Assembly: GCF_018882125.1 (NCBI RefSeq)
Contig: NZ_JACVOZ010000005.1
Coordinates: 1-64,000 of the forward strand
From: Polynucleobacter sp. AP-Melu-500A-A1
GTDB lineage: Bacteria > Pseudomonadota > Gammaproteobacteria > Burkholderiales > Burkholderiaceae
Length of the DNA stretch: 64,000 nt
Direction of reading: 5' to 3'
Of this stretch, positions 39,289 through 49,085 are shown in pieces. The notes beneath the pieces are model-generated. The model searched no databases, had not been told where the DNA came from, and was given only the letters and a program-made list of their open reading frames with translations. The translations under genes and the position numbers were made by a program. How positions within the stretch are numbered: position 1 is the stretch's first letter; every line of letters begins with the position of its first letter.

Positions 39289-40488
39289 TTAAGCGTATCG
39301 ACGCAATCTTAATGAGAACTCACGCAGGCTTGCTAAGCCACTATCTTCAGCGCGTTGGCACCATGCATGCAACTGGGATACTAGCTGCTCCCTAGTAGAG
39401 TTAGAGCGACCCCAGATCGCATGTAAGTCACGACGCATTTCAATCATCTTGCGAAGCTGCGCGTTGCTTGCCATCAATTCCTCAAGCTTAGCCTTCTCAT
39501 CGCTACTTAAGCGAGCTTCATCTTTCGCTAACCAGGTACGCGCATCTTTTAAATGCACTGCTAAAACTTGCATATGCTGAGCTTCATTGCTGAAGTAGTT
39601 GCGCAAAGTTTTGCTATAGCGGGCCATAATTTCATAACGATTAGCGATGATGGCTTCAAGGGTGTTTTGATCTGCTGGGCGCAAGTCACTTAGCACTGGC
39701 TTTGGTTGCGTCTTCTTCACCTTGGCCAAACCTACTGCACTCATCATCTGAATATAGAGCCAACCAATATCAAACTCATACCATTTATTGGAGAGCTTAG
39801 CGCTGGTAGCAAAGGTATGATGATTGTTGTGCAGCTCTTCGCCGCCAATCAAAATTCCCCAGGGAATAATATTGGTTGAGGCATCTTCACAATCGTAATT
39901 GCGATAACCCCAAAAGTGTCCAATCCCATTAATCACACCGGCAGCAGTAATCGGAATCCATAACATTTGTACTGCCCATACCGTTAAACCAATGCCGCCG
40001 AATAAAAAGACATCAATAATGAGCATCAGGCCAACGCCCTGCCAGGAGAACTTGGAATAAATATTGCGCTCGAGCCAATCATCTGGAGTGCCGTGACCAA
40101 ACTTCTCAAGCGTTTCTAGATTGCCTGCCTCTTTTTTATAAAGCTCAGCACCCCGAGTCAACAGAGTTTTAATACCCAATATTTGTGGGCTATGGGGATC
40201 ATCCACGGTCTCGCATTTAGCATGATGCTTACGATGAATAGAAGTCCACTCTTTTGTCACCATGCCGGTTGTTAACCAAAGCCAAAAACGGAAAAAATGA
40301 GAAACAATTGGATGTAGATCCAAAGCACGGTGTGCTTGGCAGCGATGCAAGAAAATCGTGACTGCAGCAATCGTAATGTGGGTCACAACGAGAGTGAAAA
40401 TGGTGATTTGCCACCAAGACCAGTCTAAATAACCATTGGCAAGCCAATGAAGAAAAGAGTCAAAGCCGGTGTTTGCTGATAAATTCAA
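39289..40488 (-). CDS. Membrane fatty acid (acyl-CoA type) desaturase
   Basis: The 399-residue protein has the three His boxes of delta-9 desaturases: HRCQAH, HRKHH and HNNHH, between hydrophobic segments, and inserts a double bond into membrane acyl chains. After about residue 260 it has a C-terminal helical, charged extension of about 130 residues that is not part of the catalytic core. The start appears to be a TTG at 40488, since no ATG exists in frame before the first membrane segment. It lies 26 bases after rsmB on the same strand. Confidence 0.92.
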   Translation of the reverse strand: MNLSANTGFDSFLHWLANGYLDWSWWQITIFTLVVTHITIAAVTIFLHRCQAHRALDLHPIVSHFFRFWLWLTTGMVTKEWTSIHRKHHAKCETVDDPHSPQILGIKTLLTRGAELYKKEAGNLETLEKFGHGTPDDWLERNIYSKFSWQGVGLMLIIDVFLFGGIGLTVWAVQMLWIPITAAGVINGIGHFWGYRNYDCEDASTNIIPWGILIGGEELHNNHHTFATSAKLSNKWYEFDIGWLYIQMMSAVGLAKVKKTQPKPVLSDLRPADQNTLEAIIANRYEIMARYSKTLRNYFSNEAQHMQVLAVHLKDARTWLAKDEARLSSDEKAKLEELMASNAQLRKMIEMRRDLHAIWGRSNSTREQLVSQLHAWCQRAEDSGLASLREFSLRLRRYA

Positions 40489-40514
40489 AAGTGATGCCCT
40501 AAAGTTCTAAAACT

Positions 40515-42092
40515 CTATTTTAGTTCTTTAAGGGCTTTCTTGGTTTTGACCTTGATCTCTTTTTCCCCATCTTTTTCAGGGCTTAAGATTTTTAATGGGG
40601 CCTTCTTTTGAAATACGGCTCCAAAAAAGCCATCTGTCCCATGAATATGGGGCCATAGCTGCCACCAAGGATTGTCTGGGCTGCATCCTAAGGGCAATTT
40701 GTCTTTTGGAAAGAGTGGCTGCAATACCTCTGCTGCTGGAACCACCTCAAATTCAGGGTGATTTGCCAAGAAAGCTTCCGCAATTCCTTGATTCTCTTGG
40801 GGTAAAAGACTGCAAGTGGCATAGACCAGACGGCCGCCCGGCTTTAATAAACGGGCTGCAGAGGTCAAAATATTGATCTGCTTAACATTGAGCTCTAGCA
40901 CGCCAGTTGGCGTTTGGCGCCACTTCAGGTCTGGATTGCGACGCAAAGTACCCATACCACTACAAGGGGCATCTACCAGCACGCGATCGATTTTTCCGGC
41001 CAAGCGTTTGATCTTGCTGTCATTCTCACTATCAATCCAGACAGGATGCACGTTTGAGAGTCCGCTCCGGGCTTGTCTTGGCTTTAAGTTGGCTAAACGA
41101 CGCTCAGATGTGTCTAAGGCGTACAAACGCCCTGTGGAGCGCATTAAGGCTCCAATCGCCAAGGTCTTACCGCCAGCGCCCGCACAAAAATCCACCACCA
41201 TCTCACCGCGCTTTGGGGCGAGCAAATAGGCTAAGAGTTGGCTACCTTCATCTTGCACCTCAAACATTCCCGCTTTAAAGCCTGCGGTATTTTGCAGTGC
41301 TGGCTTACCCATAATGCGCACACCGTCAGGTGCGTAAGGTGTAGGTATCGCTTGGTAACGACCACCCAAGGCATTCATTTGCGCCAGTAATTCTTCGCGA
41401 TTGGTTTTCATAGTATTTGCACGTAAATCCAAAAGCGCAGGATGCATTAATGATTTAGCTAGCTCTTCACGCGTTTCTTCACCAGGATATTTTCCAAATG
41501 CATCCCACAACCACTCCGGTAAATTATTGCGTACCAAGGGATTTAAAGCAGTTGGATCCACTTTAGAAAAACGTTGTAACCATTCATATTCACCGGCCTT
41601 CAATACATGCGCTAAATCCGCAATGGCACTTTCTGCTCGATTAGCAGAACCTAGGCCGCCCTCCGAGAGGGCAGACAGCAAACCCAATAGGGCTAAGCGT
41701 CTAGCCTGAGATCCTTCACCGCTTGAGGCAAATTGGGAGAATTCATTTTTACGACGCAAAATCGCAAATGCACTCTCAGCAATCAAAGCACGATCACGAT
41801 TTCCTAATTGCGGTTCAGCGCGAAAGTAGCGACTGACAACGCGATCAGCTGGTTGCTCAAAAGTAAGTAACTCTGGCAATAAGCGCTCTAAATGAATCGC
41901 ATGTTGCGGCAGAGCCTTGGCATTAGAAAAATTCTTTTGACCTTCAGGCGCAATTAAATTGCCACTGGCATTACGTCTTTCAGGACGACGCAGTGGGTCT
42001 TTCGTTTTTGCTGCATAACTTTTATGAGGGGCTAACCTGTTGCCAGTTCTTGAACCACTGGTAGATTTTCTTAAAGGGCGCTCGGTACTCAT
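40515..42092 (-). CDS. rsmB: 16S rRNA (cytosine-967-C5) methyltransferase RsmB-like
   Basis: This 525-residue RNA m5C methyltransferase has the SAM-binding block VVDFCAGAGGKTLAIGALM and the two cysteine motifs DAPCSGMGTLRRNP and VYATCSLLPQEN that hold the catalytic and release cysteines. The N-terminal part resembles the NusB-like RNA-binding domain of RsmB but is weakly conserved, and a basic tail of about 60 residues precedes it. Another NOL1/NOP2/Sun paralogue is possible. Its ATG overlaps the purN stop by four bases. Confidence 0.88.
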   Translation of the reverse strand: MSTERPLRKSTSGSRTGNRLAPHKSYAAKTKDPLRRPERRNASGNLIAPEGQKNFSNAKALPQHAIHLERLLPELLTFEQPADRVVSRYFRAEPQLGNRDRALIAESAFAILRRKNEFSQFASSGEGSQARRLALLGLLSALSEGGLGSANRAESAIADLAHVLKAGEYEWLQRFSKVDPTALNPLVRNNLPEWLWDAFGKYPGEETREELAKSLMHPALLDLRANTMKTNREELLAQMNALGGRYQAIPTPYAPDGVRIMGKPALQNTAGFKAGMFEVQDEGSQLLAYLLAPKRGEMVVDFCAGAGGKTLAIGALMRSTGRLYALDTSERRLANLKPRQARSGLSNVHPVWIDSENDSKIKRLAGKIDRVLVDAPCSGMGTLRRNPDLKWRQTPTGVLELNVKQINILTSAARLLKPGGRLVYATCSLLPQENQGIAEAFLANHPEFEVVPAAEVLQPLFPKDKLPLGCSPDNPWWQLWPHIHGTDGFFGAVFQKKAPLKILSPEKDGEKEIKVKTKKALKELK

Positions 42093-42718
42093 AATTTAAA
42101 AAATTGCGACTCTGGGGGTTGTAACTTCACTTGATTACCTTCTATTCGCAATCGTCCATCAAGAAACCATTTTACGGCCCGCGGATAAATCTGATGTTCA
42201 GCAGCTAAAACACGTGCTGCTAAAGTATCTGCATCGTCCCCTGACAGCACAGGAACGGAGGCCTGACAAATAATCGGGCCATCATCCACACCTTCAGTGA
42301 CAAAGTGGACCGTAGCACCATGCTCTTGAACCCTAGCCTCTAAAACCCGCTCATGAGTATGCAAACCCGGGAATGCCGGCAAGAGCGCTGGATGAATATT
42401 GATCAGTCGACCCTTAAAATGATGAATAAACCCTGGAGTGAGGATTCTCATAAACCCAGCCAAAACCACTAAATCAGCTCCTAAACTATCAATTTGCTGG
42501 ATTAGGGCAGCATCAAAGGATTCGCGGCTTGTATGTTCTTTGTGCTCTATGATAAACGCTGGAATGCCCTGAGAGCGAGCAAAATCAAGGCCCTTAGCCT
42601 CAGAATGGTTTGCGATGACCCCAGTAAATTTGACTGGCCACTGCTCTTTTTGAGCAGTTTTAACAATAGCCTCGAAATTAGATCCGCGGCCTGAGATTAA
42701 GGTGACGATTGAAAGCAT
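42089..42718 (-). CDS. purN: Phosphoribosylglycinamide formyltransferase
   Basis: PurN formylates GAR with 10-formyl-THF in purine synthesis. Typical blocks: LISGRGSNFEAI, LVVLAGFMRILTPGF, and the catalytic run INIHPALLPAFPGLHTH with Asn and His. ATG 42718 gives 209 residues; GTG 42724 is also possible. No ribosome binding site is visible. It is the first gene of purN-rsmB and is divergent from ribF, 39 bases away. Confidence 0.95.
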   Translation of the reverse strand: MLSIVTLISGRGSNFEAIVKTAQKEQWPVKFTGVIANHSEAKGLDFARSQGIPAFIIEHKEHTSRESFDAALIQQIDSLGADLVVLAGFMRILTPGFIHHFKGRLINIHPALLPAFPGLHTHERVLEARVQEHGATVHFVTEGVDDGPIICQASVPVLSGDDADTLAARVLAAEHQIYPRAVKWFLDGRLRIEGNQVKLQPPESQFFKL

Positions 42719-42757
42719 GCCCACAATATAATTGATGGCTACCCTGAAAGCGATTTT

Positions 42758-43708
42758 GTGAACGTATTCCGAGGCCCCACCCAGTTTTCTGCAGGACCAG
42801 CTTGTGCCCTAACCATCGGCAATTTCGATGGCGTGCACAGGGGTCATCGCGCCCTGCTCAAGCAATTGGTGGAAGGTGCCAAAGAAAGAGATTTGGTGAG
42901 CTGCGTCATGACTTTCGAGCCGCACCCCAAGGAATTCTTTTCTCCTGAACAAGCCCCGCCCCGAATCCTAAATTTAAGAGATAAATTAGCAGCGCTTGCC
43001 AACATCGGCATTGATCGAGTGGTTGTGGAACATTTCAACTCTGCGTTTGCTCGCCTCTCCCCTGAAGAGTTTGTTTCTGAAATTATTGTGAAGCGACTGA
43101 ATGCAAAATGGATTTTAATTGGTGATGATTTTTGCTACGGCGCCAAACGCGCCGGTAATTTTGCTAGCCTCATGACTGCTGGCGAAAAGTATGGCTTTAC
43201 AGTTTCTAGTATTCAAACTATTTTGGAAGATGGTGAGCGTATTTCTAGTTCTGCTTTGAGAACTGCACTAGCCAATGGCGATATGCAACAAGCAGAAAAA
43301 TTATTGGGTCGTCCTTATGGAATATCTGGTCACGTCATTCATGGACAACAATTGGGTCGTCAATTGGGTTTCCCTACTTTGAACCTAGCAGTAGCCAATC
43401 ACTTGCATCATCGCAAGCCAGCAACGACTGGTATCTTTACTGCGCAGGTATTGGGTCTGGGCGATAAACCTCTCAAAGCTGTTGCTAGCTTAGGTGTGAG
43501 ACCAACCGTTGAAGACGAAGGTCGCGTATTGCTCGAAACCCACATCTTTGATTACAGCCAAGATGTCTACGGAAAAATTATTACTGTAGAGCTCTTAGAA
43601 AAAATTCGTGACGAGGCAAAGTATTCGGACCTCGACACCCTCACAAAAGCCATTGCAGCCGATGCAGTGCATGCCAGAAATTATTTCCTGAAAAAAGCAT
43701 ATGTCTGA
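42758..43708 (+). CDS. ribF: Bifunctional riboflavin kinase / FAD synthetase
   Basis: The 316-residue protein makes FMN and FAD. The N-terminal nucleotidyltransferase has [16 protein letters not shown] and the C-terminal kinase has [19 protein letters not shown] and GVRPTV. The start is a GTG at 42758. TATAAT at 42727-42732 is a likely -10 box. Its last eight bases overlap ileS; ribF-ileS-lspA is a classic gene order. Confidence 0.96.
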   Translation: MNVFRGPTQFSAGPACALTIGNFDGVHRGHRALLKQLVEGAKERDLVSCVMTFEPHPKEFFSPEQAPPRILNLRDKLAALANIGIDRVVVEHFNSAFARLSPEEFVSEIIVKRLNAKWILIGDDFCYGAKRAGNFASLMTAGEKYGFTVSSIQTILEDGERISSSALRTALANGDMQQAEKLLGRPYGISGHVIHGQQLGRQLGFPTLNLAVANHLHHRKPATTGIFTAQVLGLGDKPLKAVASLGVRPTVEDEGRVLLETHIFDYSQDVYGKIITVELLEKIRDEAKYSDLDTLTKAIAADAVHARNYFLKKAYV

Positions 43709-46562
43709 AAAAGAAAACACCTATCCCGTCAACCTGCTAGATACATCGTTTCCGATGCGAGGGGATCTTGCTAAGCGTGAGCCTCAATGGGTTGCCCAGT
43801 GGCAAAAGAATAAGCTCTACGAAAAGATTCGTGCTTCACACGCCAATCAACCCAAGTTTATCTTGCATGATGGCCCTCCTTATGCGAACGGCGACATTCA
43901 TATTGGACATGCGGTCAATAAGATTCTGAAAGACATGATTGTGAAGTCCCGTTGGTTATTGGGCTTTGATTCGGTATATGTCCCTGGTTGGGATTGCCAT
44001 GGCATGCCAATTGAAATTCAGATTGAAAAAGAGTTTGGCAAAAACTTACCTACCGCGGAAGTCCAAGCGAAAGCACGTGCTTATGCATTGCTGCAGGTTG
44101 AAAAACAGAAGAAGGATTTTGAGCGCTTGGGTGTACTCGGTGATTGGAATAATCCCTACCTCACCATGAGCTATCGCAACGAAGCTGATGAAATTCGCGC
44201 GCTCGGCAAGATTTGGGAAAAGGGTTACGTCTTCCGAGGCTTAAAACCCGTCAACTGGTGTTTTGATTGTGGCTCTGCCTTAGCAGAAGCAGAAGTGGAA
44301 TACCAAGACAAGACTGATCCAACAGTAGACGTAGGCTTTGCATTTGATGATGCGCAGCGCCCACAACTTGCAAAGGCATTTGGTTTATCAGAGCTTCCAA
44401 ATAAACCAGGTCAGATTGTGATTTGGACCACAACACCTTGGACTATCCCAGCCAACCAAGCTATGAACGTTCATCCTGAACTGACCTATGCCTTAGTTGA
44501 TGTGGGTGACAAATTATTGATTCTGGCGCAAGACCGGGTGGAGATCTGTCTGCAAGACTACGGTCTGGAAGGTAAGGTGATTGGTACATGCCAAGGTAAT
44601 GATCTAGCAAATATTTCTTTCTGGCATCCGCTTGCGTCATTGCATGAAGGATACAAACGTCTCTCTCCAATTTATCCTGCCCAATACGTCACCTTAGATA
44701 CTGGTACCGGCATTGTTCACTCAGCGCCTGCCTATGGCGAAGAAGACTTTAAATCCTGCAAAGCTAATCACCTAGATGACAAAGATATCTTGAACCCTGT
44801 CATGGGTAACGGAGTCTATGCATCTTGGTTACCTCTCTTCGCTAACGAATATATCTGGAAAGCCAATCCTAAGATCGTTGAAGCAATGCGTGAAGCAGGC
44901 AGCCTGTTACGCGATAAAACCTATACCCACTCCTATATGCATTGCTGGCGCCATAAGTCGCCGATCATCTATCGCGCTACCTCACAATGGTTTGCCAGCA
45001 TGGACAAGAAGCCATCCGATGGCAATCCTAGCTTGCGTGAAACAGCATTAGCAGGCATTGAAAATACTCAGTTCTTCCCAGCATGGGGTCAACAGCGTTT
45101 GCACAGCATGATTGCCAATCGACCAGACTGGACCTTGTCACGCCAACGTCAATGGGGCGTGCCCATGGCTTTCTTGGTTCACAAAGAAAGTGGTGAGCCT
45201 CATCCACGCACCGTAGAACTTCTCGAAGAAGTTGCTCAGCGCATAGAAAAAGGTGGTATTGAAGCCTGGCAGAAATTAGAAGTTGCAGAGCTATTGGGTG
45301 ATGAAACTGCTCTATATGAAAAGAATCGTGACACTCTAGACGTTTGGTTTGATTCTGGAACAACGCATTGGCATGTCATTCGTGGCTCACATCGCGATGA
45401 GTTACTCACCACTGAAGCGCAGACTCCAAACGGTCGTCTAGCCGATTTATATCTTGAGGGATCAGATCAGCACCGTGGCTGGTTCCATTCATCTTTGCTT
45501 ACCGGCGCAATGCTTGATGGCAAGCCTCCTTACAAGGCGCTGTTGACGCACGGCTTTACCGTCGATGGTCAAGGTCGCAAGATGAGTAAGTCCGTTGGCA
45601 ACGTGATTGCACCACAACAAGTGGCCGATAAACTGGGTGCTGAAATCATTCGCTTATGGGTAGCCTCTACTGACTACTCCGGCGAGATGACCATCTCCGA
45701 TGAAATTCTGAAGCGCGTTACGGAAAGTTACCGCCGTATTCGCAATACCTTACGATTCTTATTGGCTAATCTCTCTGACTTTGATCCAAGCAAACACTCT
45801 ATGCCAGCAGATCAGTGGCTAGAAATTGATCGCTATGCAGTTGCGTTAGCCAACCAATTGCAAAGTGATATTGAGGCGCACTATCAGGCTTATGAGTTCC
45901 AGCCAGCAGTTGCTCGGATGCTAAGCTTTTGCTCTGAAGATTTGGGTGGATTCTATTTAGATATTCTAAAAGATCGTCTCTACACGAGCGCCCCAGACTC
46001 AGCGGATCGTCGTGCTGCGCAAAATGCACTATTTCATATCACCCGCAATCTATTGAAATGGCTATCTCCATTTCTCTCCTTTACCGCAGAGGAAGCATGG
46101 CAGTCATTCCCCCATGGCTCAAATGAAAAAGTAAAAGAATCTATCTTCATGGAAGAGTTTGGAAGCTTCCCTGATGTGGCCAATGCTAATGAACTACTTG
46201 CCAAGTGGAATCGTATTCGGGAAATACGCTCTGAAGTAACCAAGGCCATCGAAATCGAGCGTGAAGCTGGTCATGTTGGCTCATCCTTGCAGGCTGAGCT
46301 CACTATCAAGGTAGGCGATATCGACTTTGCTATTCTGCATTCTCTCGAGAATGATTTACGCTTTGTCACCATTACCTCAAGTGCTGATATTGAATTAAAT
46401 AACAATGGACTAGAAGTCTTGGTGCGCGGTAGTCAATATCAGAAATGTGGACGTTGCTGGCATCACACTGCCGATGTAGGTAGCAATCCAGAGCATTCTG
46501 ATCTTTGTGGTCGCTGCATCAGCAACCTCTTTGGTGATGGTGATCACCGTCTATTTGCGTAA
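43701..46562 (+). CDS. ileS: Isoleucyl-tRNA synthetase
   Basis: This 953-residue class I synthetase charges tRNA-Ile, including the intron-bearing tRNA-Ile2 of this window once it is lysidine-modified. Visible are HIGH in [22 protein letters not shown] in [10 protein letters not shown], the editing domain ([14 protein letters not shown]) and a C-terminal zinc site CGRCWHH...CGRC. It overlaps ribF by eight bases and precedes lspA by nine. Confidence 0.97.
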   Translation: MSEKENTYPVNLLDTSFPMRGDLAKREPQWVAQWQKNKLYEKIRASHANQPKFILHDGPPYANGDIHIGHAVNKILKDMIVKSRWLLGFDSVYVPGWDCHGMPIEIQIEKEFGKNLPTAEVQAKARAYALLQVEKQKKDFERLGVLGDWNNPYLTMSYRNEADEIRALGKIWEKGYVFRGLKPVNWCFDCGSALAEAEVEYQDKTDPTVDVGFAFDDAQRPQLAKAFGLSELPNKPGQIVIWTTTPWTIPANQAMNVHPELTYALVDVGDKLLILAQDRVEICLQDYGLEGKVIGTCQGNDLANISFWHPLASLHEGYKRLSPIYPAQYVTLDTGTGIVHSAPAYGEEDFKSCKANHLDDKDILNPVMGNGVYASWLPLFANEYIWKANPKIVEAMREAGSLLRDKTYTHSYMHCWRHKSPIIYRATSQWFASMDKKPSDGNPSLRETALAGIENTQFFPAWGQQRLHSMIANRPDWTLSRQRQWGVPMAFLVHKESGEPHPRTVELLEEVAQRIEKGGIEAWQKLEVAELLGDETALYEKNRDTLDVWFDSGTTHWHVIRGSHRDELLTTEAQTPNGRLADLYLEGSDQHRGWFHSSLLTGAMLDGKPPYKALLTHGFTVDGQGRKMSKSVGNVIAPQQVADKLGAEIIRLWVASTDYSGEMTISDEILKRVTESYRRIRNTLRFLLANLSDFDPSKHSMPADQWLEIDRYAVALANQLQSDIEAHYQAYEFQPAVARMLSFCSEDLGGFYLDILKDRLYTSAPDSADRRAAQNALFHITRNLLKWLSPFLSFTAEEAWQSFPHGSNEKVKESIFMEEFGSFPDVANANELLAKWNRIREIRSEVTKAIEIEREAGHVGSSLQAELTIKVGDIDFAILHSLENDLRFVTITSSADIELNNNGLEVLVRGSQYQKCGRCWHHTADVGSNPEHSDLCGRCISNLFGDGDHRLFA

Positions 46563-46571
46563 GCGAAGTAA

Positions 46572-47060
46572 ATGAAACTAACATTGCTACGATATCTTGC
46601 ACTTGCCACATTGGTTCTATTGCTAGATCAATTGAGTAAATGGTCTGCATTAAGCAACTTACAGATGGGCGTCCCTGAGCCAGTACTCCCATTTTTAAAT
46701 TGGTTACTGCTGTTTAATCCAGGCGCTGCTTTCTCATTTTTGGCACAGGGCTCTGGCTGGCAACGTTGGTTCTTTACTATCCTTGGTCTTGGGGCTGCAA
46801 TTTATATTGTTTACTTGCTCTACAAAAGCCAAGGTGAAAAAATGCTATGCATAGCCTTAAGCCTGATCCTCGGTGGGGCACTCGGTAACGTTTTAGATAG
46901 GATGATGTTCGGGGCAGTAGTCGATTTTATTGATGTGCATTACGCAAACTGGCATTGGCCTGCATTTAATATTGCTGACAGCGCTATTTGTATCGGTGCC
47001 GCCCTCATTATTTGGGGTGAATTTCGTAAGTCGTTTGGCAAATCTGCCCAATCCCATTAA
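46572..47060 (+). CDS. lspA: Signal peptidase II (lipoprotein signal peptidase)
   Basis: The 162-residue inner-membrane aspartyl protease removes lipoprotein signal peptides. Four membrane segments are visible. The catalytic Asp pair is in GNVLDRMMFGAVVDFIDV and FNIADSAICIG. It lies in the ribF-ileS-lspA-coaBC-dut run, nine bases from each neighbour. Confidence 0.96.
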   Translation: MKLTLLRYLALATLVLLLDQLSKWSALSNLQMGVPEPVLPFLNWLLLFNPGAAFSFLAQGSGWQRWFFTILGLGAAIYIVYLLYKSQGEKMLCIALSLILGGALGNVLDRMMFGAVVDFIDVHYANWHWPAFNIADSAICIGAALIIWGEFRKSFGKSAQSH

Positions 47061-47069
47061 GCTGGCGCC

Positions 47070-48281
47070 ATGCAATCACTTTTAAATAAAAAAATTGTTC
47101 TCGGTATCTCTGGTGGCATCGCTGCCTATAAGACGCCTGAACTTGCTCGTCAATTAATACAAGAAGGTGCCACAGTACAAGTGGTGATGACTGAAGCAGC
47201 AGGACAATTTGTGACGGCAGTGACGATGCAAGCTCTTACAGGAAATCCGGTCTATACAAGTCAATGGGATAGCAGTATCTCGAACAATATGGCTCATATT
47301 GAATTGTCGAGAGCCGCAGATGCCATTCTGATTGCTCCCACTAGTGCCGATCTCATGGCTAAACTTTCTCTAGGATTAGCAGATGATTTACTCAGCACCC
47401 TCTGTCTTGCAAGAGATTGCCCGCTATTACTAGCTCCAGCAATGAATAAGCAAATGTGGGACCACGCTGCCACTCAACGCAGTGCGCAAAGATTGCTAGA
47501 GGATGGCGTTAGCTTATTGGGTCCAGCTAGTGGATTTCAGGCATGTGGTGAAGTAGGCATGGGCAGAATGCTCGAGCCTGCAGAAATTACAGAGCAAGTA
47601 GTCGCCTTCTTTCAGAAAAAAACTTTACTGGGCAAAAAAGTATTAATTACTGCCGGCCCTACCTTTGAAGCAATTGATCCCGTTCGCGGAATCACAAATC
47701 ATAGCTCTGGCAAGATGGGCTTTGCGATTGCTCGTGCGGCATTAGAGGCAGGTGCAGAGGTGCATCTCATTGTAGGTCCCTGCGACCTAGAGACCCCGCT
47801 GGTAGCGGCTGGGAAAATTACCCGCACCAATGTGATCAGTGCGAAAGAAATGCATGCGGCCGCTCTGAATTCAACTGATAAGGACATCTTCTTTGCTGTC
47901 GCCGCCGTAGCAGACTGGGGTATTGCCAAGCCTGCGAAAGAAAAGATTAAACGTCAGGGACAAAATCCGCCTGCATTAGAGTTTGTTGCCAATCCCGATA
48001 TTCTTTTAGATATCGCAAAGACGGTTAAAACCAAGAATGGTAAGTCTTATCCTTATTGCGTTGGCTTTGCAGCAGAGTCTACCAATCTAGAGGCGCATGC
48101 AGAGGAGAAACGGAAGCGTAAAGGCATTCCAATGATCGTTGGCAATCTCGGCCCAGCCACCTTTGGTAGCGACCTCAATGAACTCATGGTGATCGATGCT
48201 CAAGGAAGTAAAAAAATTGCTAAAGCCGAAAAACTCCAATTAGCACGGCAACTTATTCAGCTGGTCGCCAAGAAAATTTAA
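47070..48281 (+). CDS. coaBC: Bifunctional phosphopantothenoylcysteine decarboxylase/synthetase
   Basis: The 403-residue protein carries two steps of coenzyme A synthesis. The N-terminal CoaC flavoprotein has GISGGIAAYKTPEL, the catalytic His in AHIELSRAAD and APAMNKQMW. The C-terminal CoaB has VLITAGPTFEAIDPVRGITN and the KIKRQG substrate block. Length and domain order are standard. dut follows after 21 bases, as in E. coli. Confidence 0.96.
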   Translation: MQSLLNKKIVLGISGGIAAYKTPELARQLIQEGATVQVVMTEAAGQFVTAVTMQALTGNPVYTSQWDSSISNNMAHIELSRAADAILIAPTSADLMAKLSLGLADDLLSTLCLARDCPLLLAPAMNKQMWDHAATQRSAQRLLEDGVSLLGPASGFQACGEVGMGRMLEPAEITEQVVAFFQKKTLLGKKVLITAGPTFEAIDPVRGITNHSSGKMGFAIARAALEAGAEVHLIVGPCDLETPLVAAGKITRTNVISAKEMHAAALNSTDKDIFFAVAAVADWGIAKPAKEKIKRQGQNPPALEFVANPDILLDIAKTVKTKNGKSYPYCVGFAAESTNLEAHAEEKRKRKGIPMIVGNLGPATFGSDLNELMVIDAQGSKKIAKAEKLQLARQLIQLVAKKI

Positions 48282-48302
48282 ATCCCCGCTTTAGGAAATT
48301 TC

Positions 48303-48752
48303 ATGCAAATACTCCAAGTCAAAATTCTCGATGAACGTATGCGTGATCAGTTGCCTTCTTATGGCACACCTGGCAGTGCAGGACTCGATTTGAGAGCCTG
48401 CATTGATGAAACAATTGAAATTGCCCCAGGTCAAACAGTGCTTATCCCTACGGGATTGGCTATTTATGTAGAAGATCCACGTTATGCCGCTTTTATTCTG
48501 CCGCGTTCAGGTCTTGGCCATAAACATGGCATCGTCTTGGGCAATCTGGTTGGTCTCATTGATTCAGATTACCAGGGACAGCTCATGGTGAGCACCTGGA
48601 ACCGAGGTTCAACCCCCTTTAAACTGGAGCCTATGGAGCGCTTAGCTCAATTGGTCGTCATGCCTGTACAACAAGTTGAACTCAAGATAGTGGAAGAGTT
48701 TACTGAAAGTAGTCGTGGCGCTGGTGGATTTGGAAGCACGGGCAGAAGCTAA
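48303..48752 (+). CDS. dut: dUTP diphosphatase
   Basis: The 149-residue trimeric dUTPase hydrolyses dUTP to dUMP. All five motifs can be followed: [44 protein letters not shown] and the C-terminal [10 protein letters not shown] that closes over the substrate. It ends the ribF-dut run ahead of a bidirectional terminator. Confidence 0.97.
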   Translation: MQILQVKILDERMRDQLPSYGTPGSAGLDLRACIDETIEIAPGQTVLIPTGLAIYVEDPRYAAFILPRSGLGHKHGIVLGNLVGLIDSDYQGQLMVSTWNRGSTPFKLEPMERLAQLVVMPVQQVELKIVEEFTESSRGAGGFGSTGRS

Positions 48753-48780
48753 GAAATTGATATAGATACTCAATATTAGA

Positions 48781-48804
48781 AAAGCCACCCTAGGGTGGCT
48801 TTTC
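48781..48804. terminator. Bidirectional terminator between dut and the Hc1-like gene
   Basis: AAAAGCCACCC and GGGTGGCTTTT form a perfect 24-base palindrome, extended outward by TTAGA/TCTAA with one bulge. It gives T-rich ends on both strands and serves the convergent dut and Hc1-like genes. Confidence 0.88.
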
Positions 48805-48821
48805 TAATAAGCAAGTATTAC

Positions 48822-49055
48822 TTATTTACGAATATGCGCTTTACGAGCAGCATCTTGTGACATGCCAGCGCCAGGACCTTCGCGAGATTCTTTTTCTGCA
48901 GTGATTTCTTTGCGACGCTCTTTACAAGAACCAGCAATTTCTTGCAGTGCCTTACGAGCACGTGCAGCAGAAGCCTTTATACCTTTACCTTGAAACTTTT
49001 CATTTTCAGCCTTGTAGGTTTCAAAAGCATCTAGTAATTTATCGTGATGGGACAT
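48822..49055 (-). CDS. Small basic protein resembling Hc1-type bacterial histone H1
   Basis: This 77-residue protein is Lys/Arg/Ala-rich. The stretch ENEKFQGKGIKASAARARKAL, then QEIAGSCKERRKEI, has the pattern of Hc1/HctA-like histones (KGNKAA-x-R-x-R-K followed by a basic helix). Such proteins bind DNA and compact the nucleoid. AAGGA lies six bases before the ATG. It stands alone between dut and clpA with its own terminator. The family call comes from pattern memory and needs a profile search. Confidence 0.8.
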   Translation of the reverse strand: MSHHDKLLDAFETYKAENEKFQGKGIKASAARARKALQEIAGSCKERRKEITAEKESREGPGAGMSQDAARKAHIRK

Positions 49056-49085
49056 TTTTTCCTTTTTAATTCGTTATTAAAAGAT

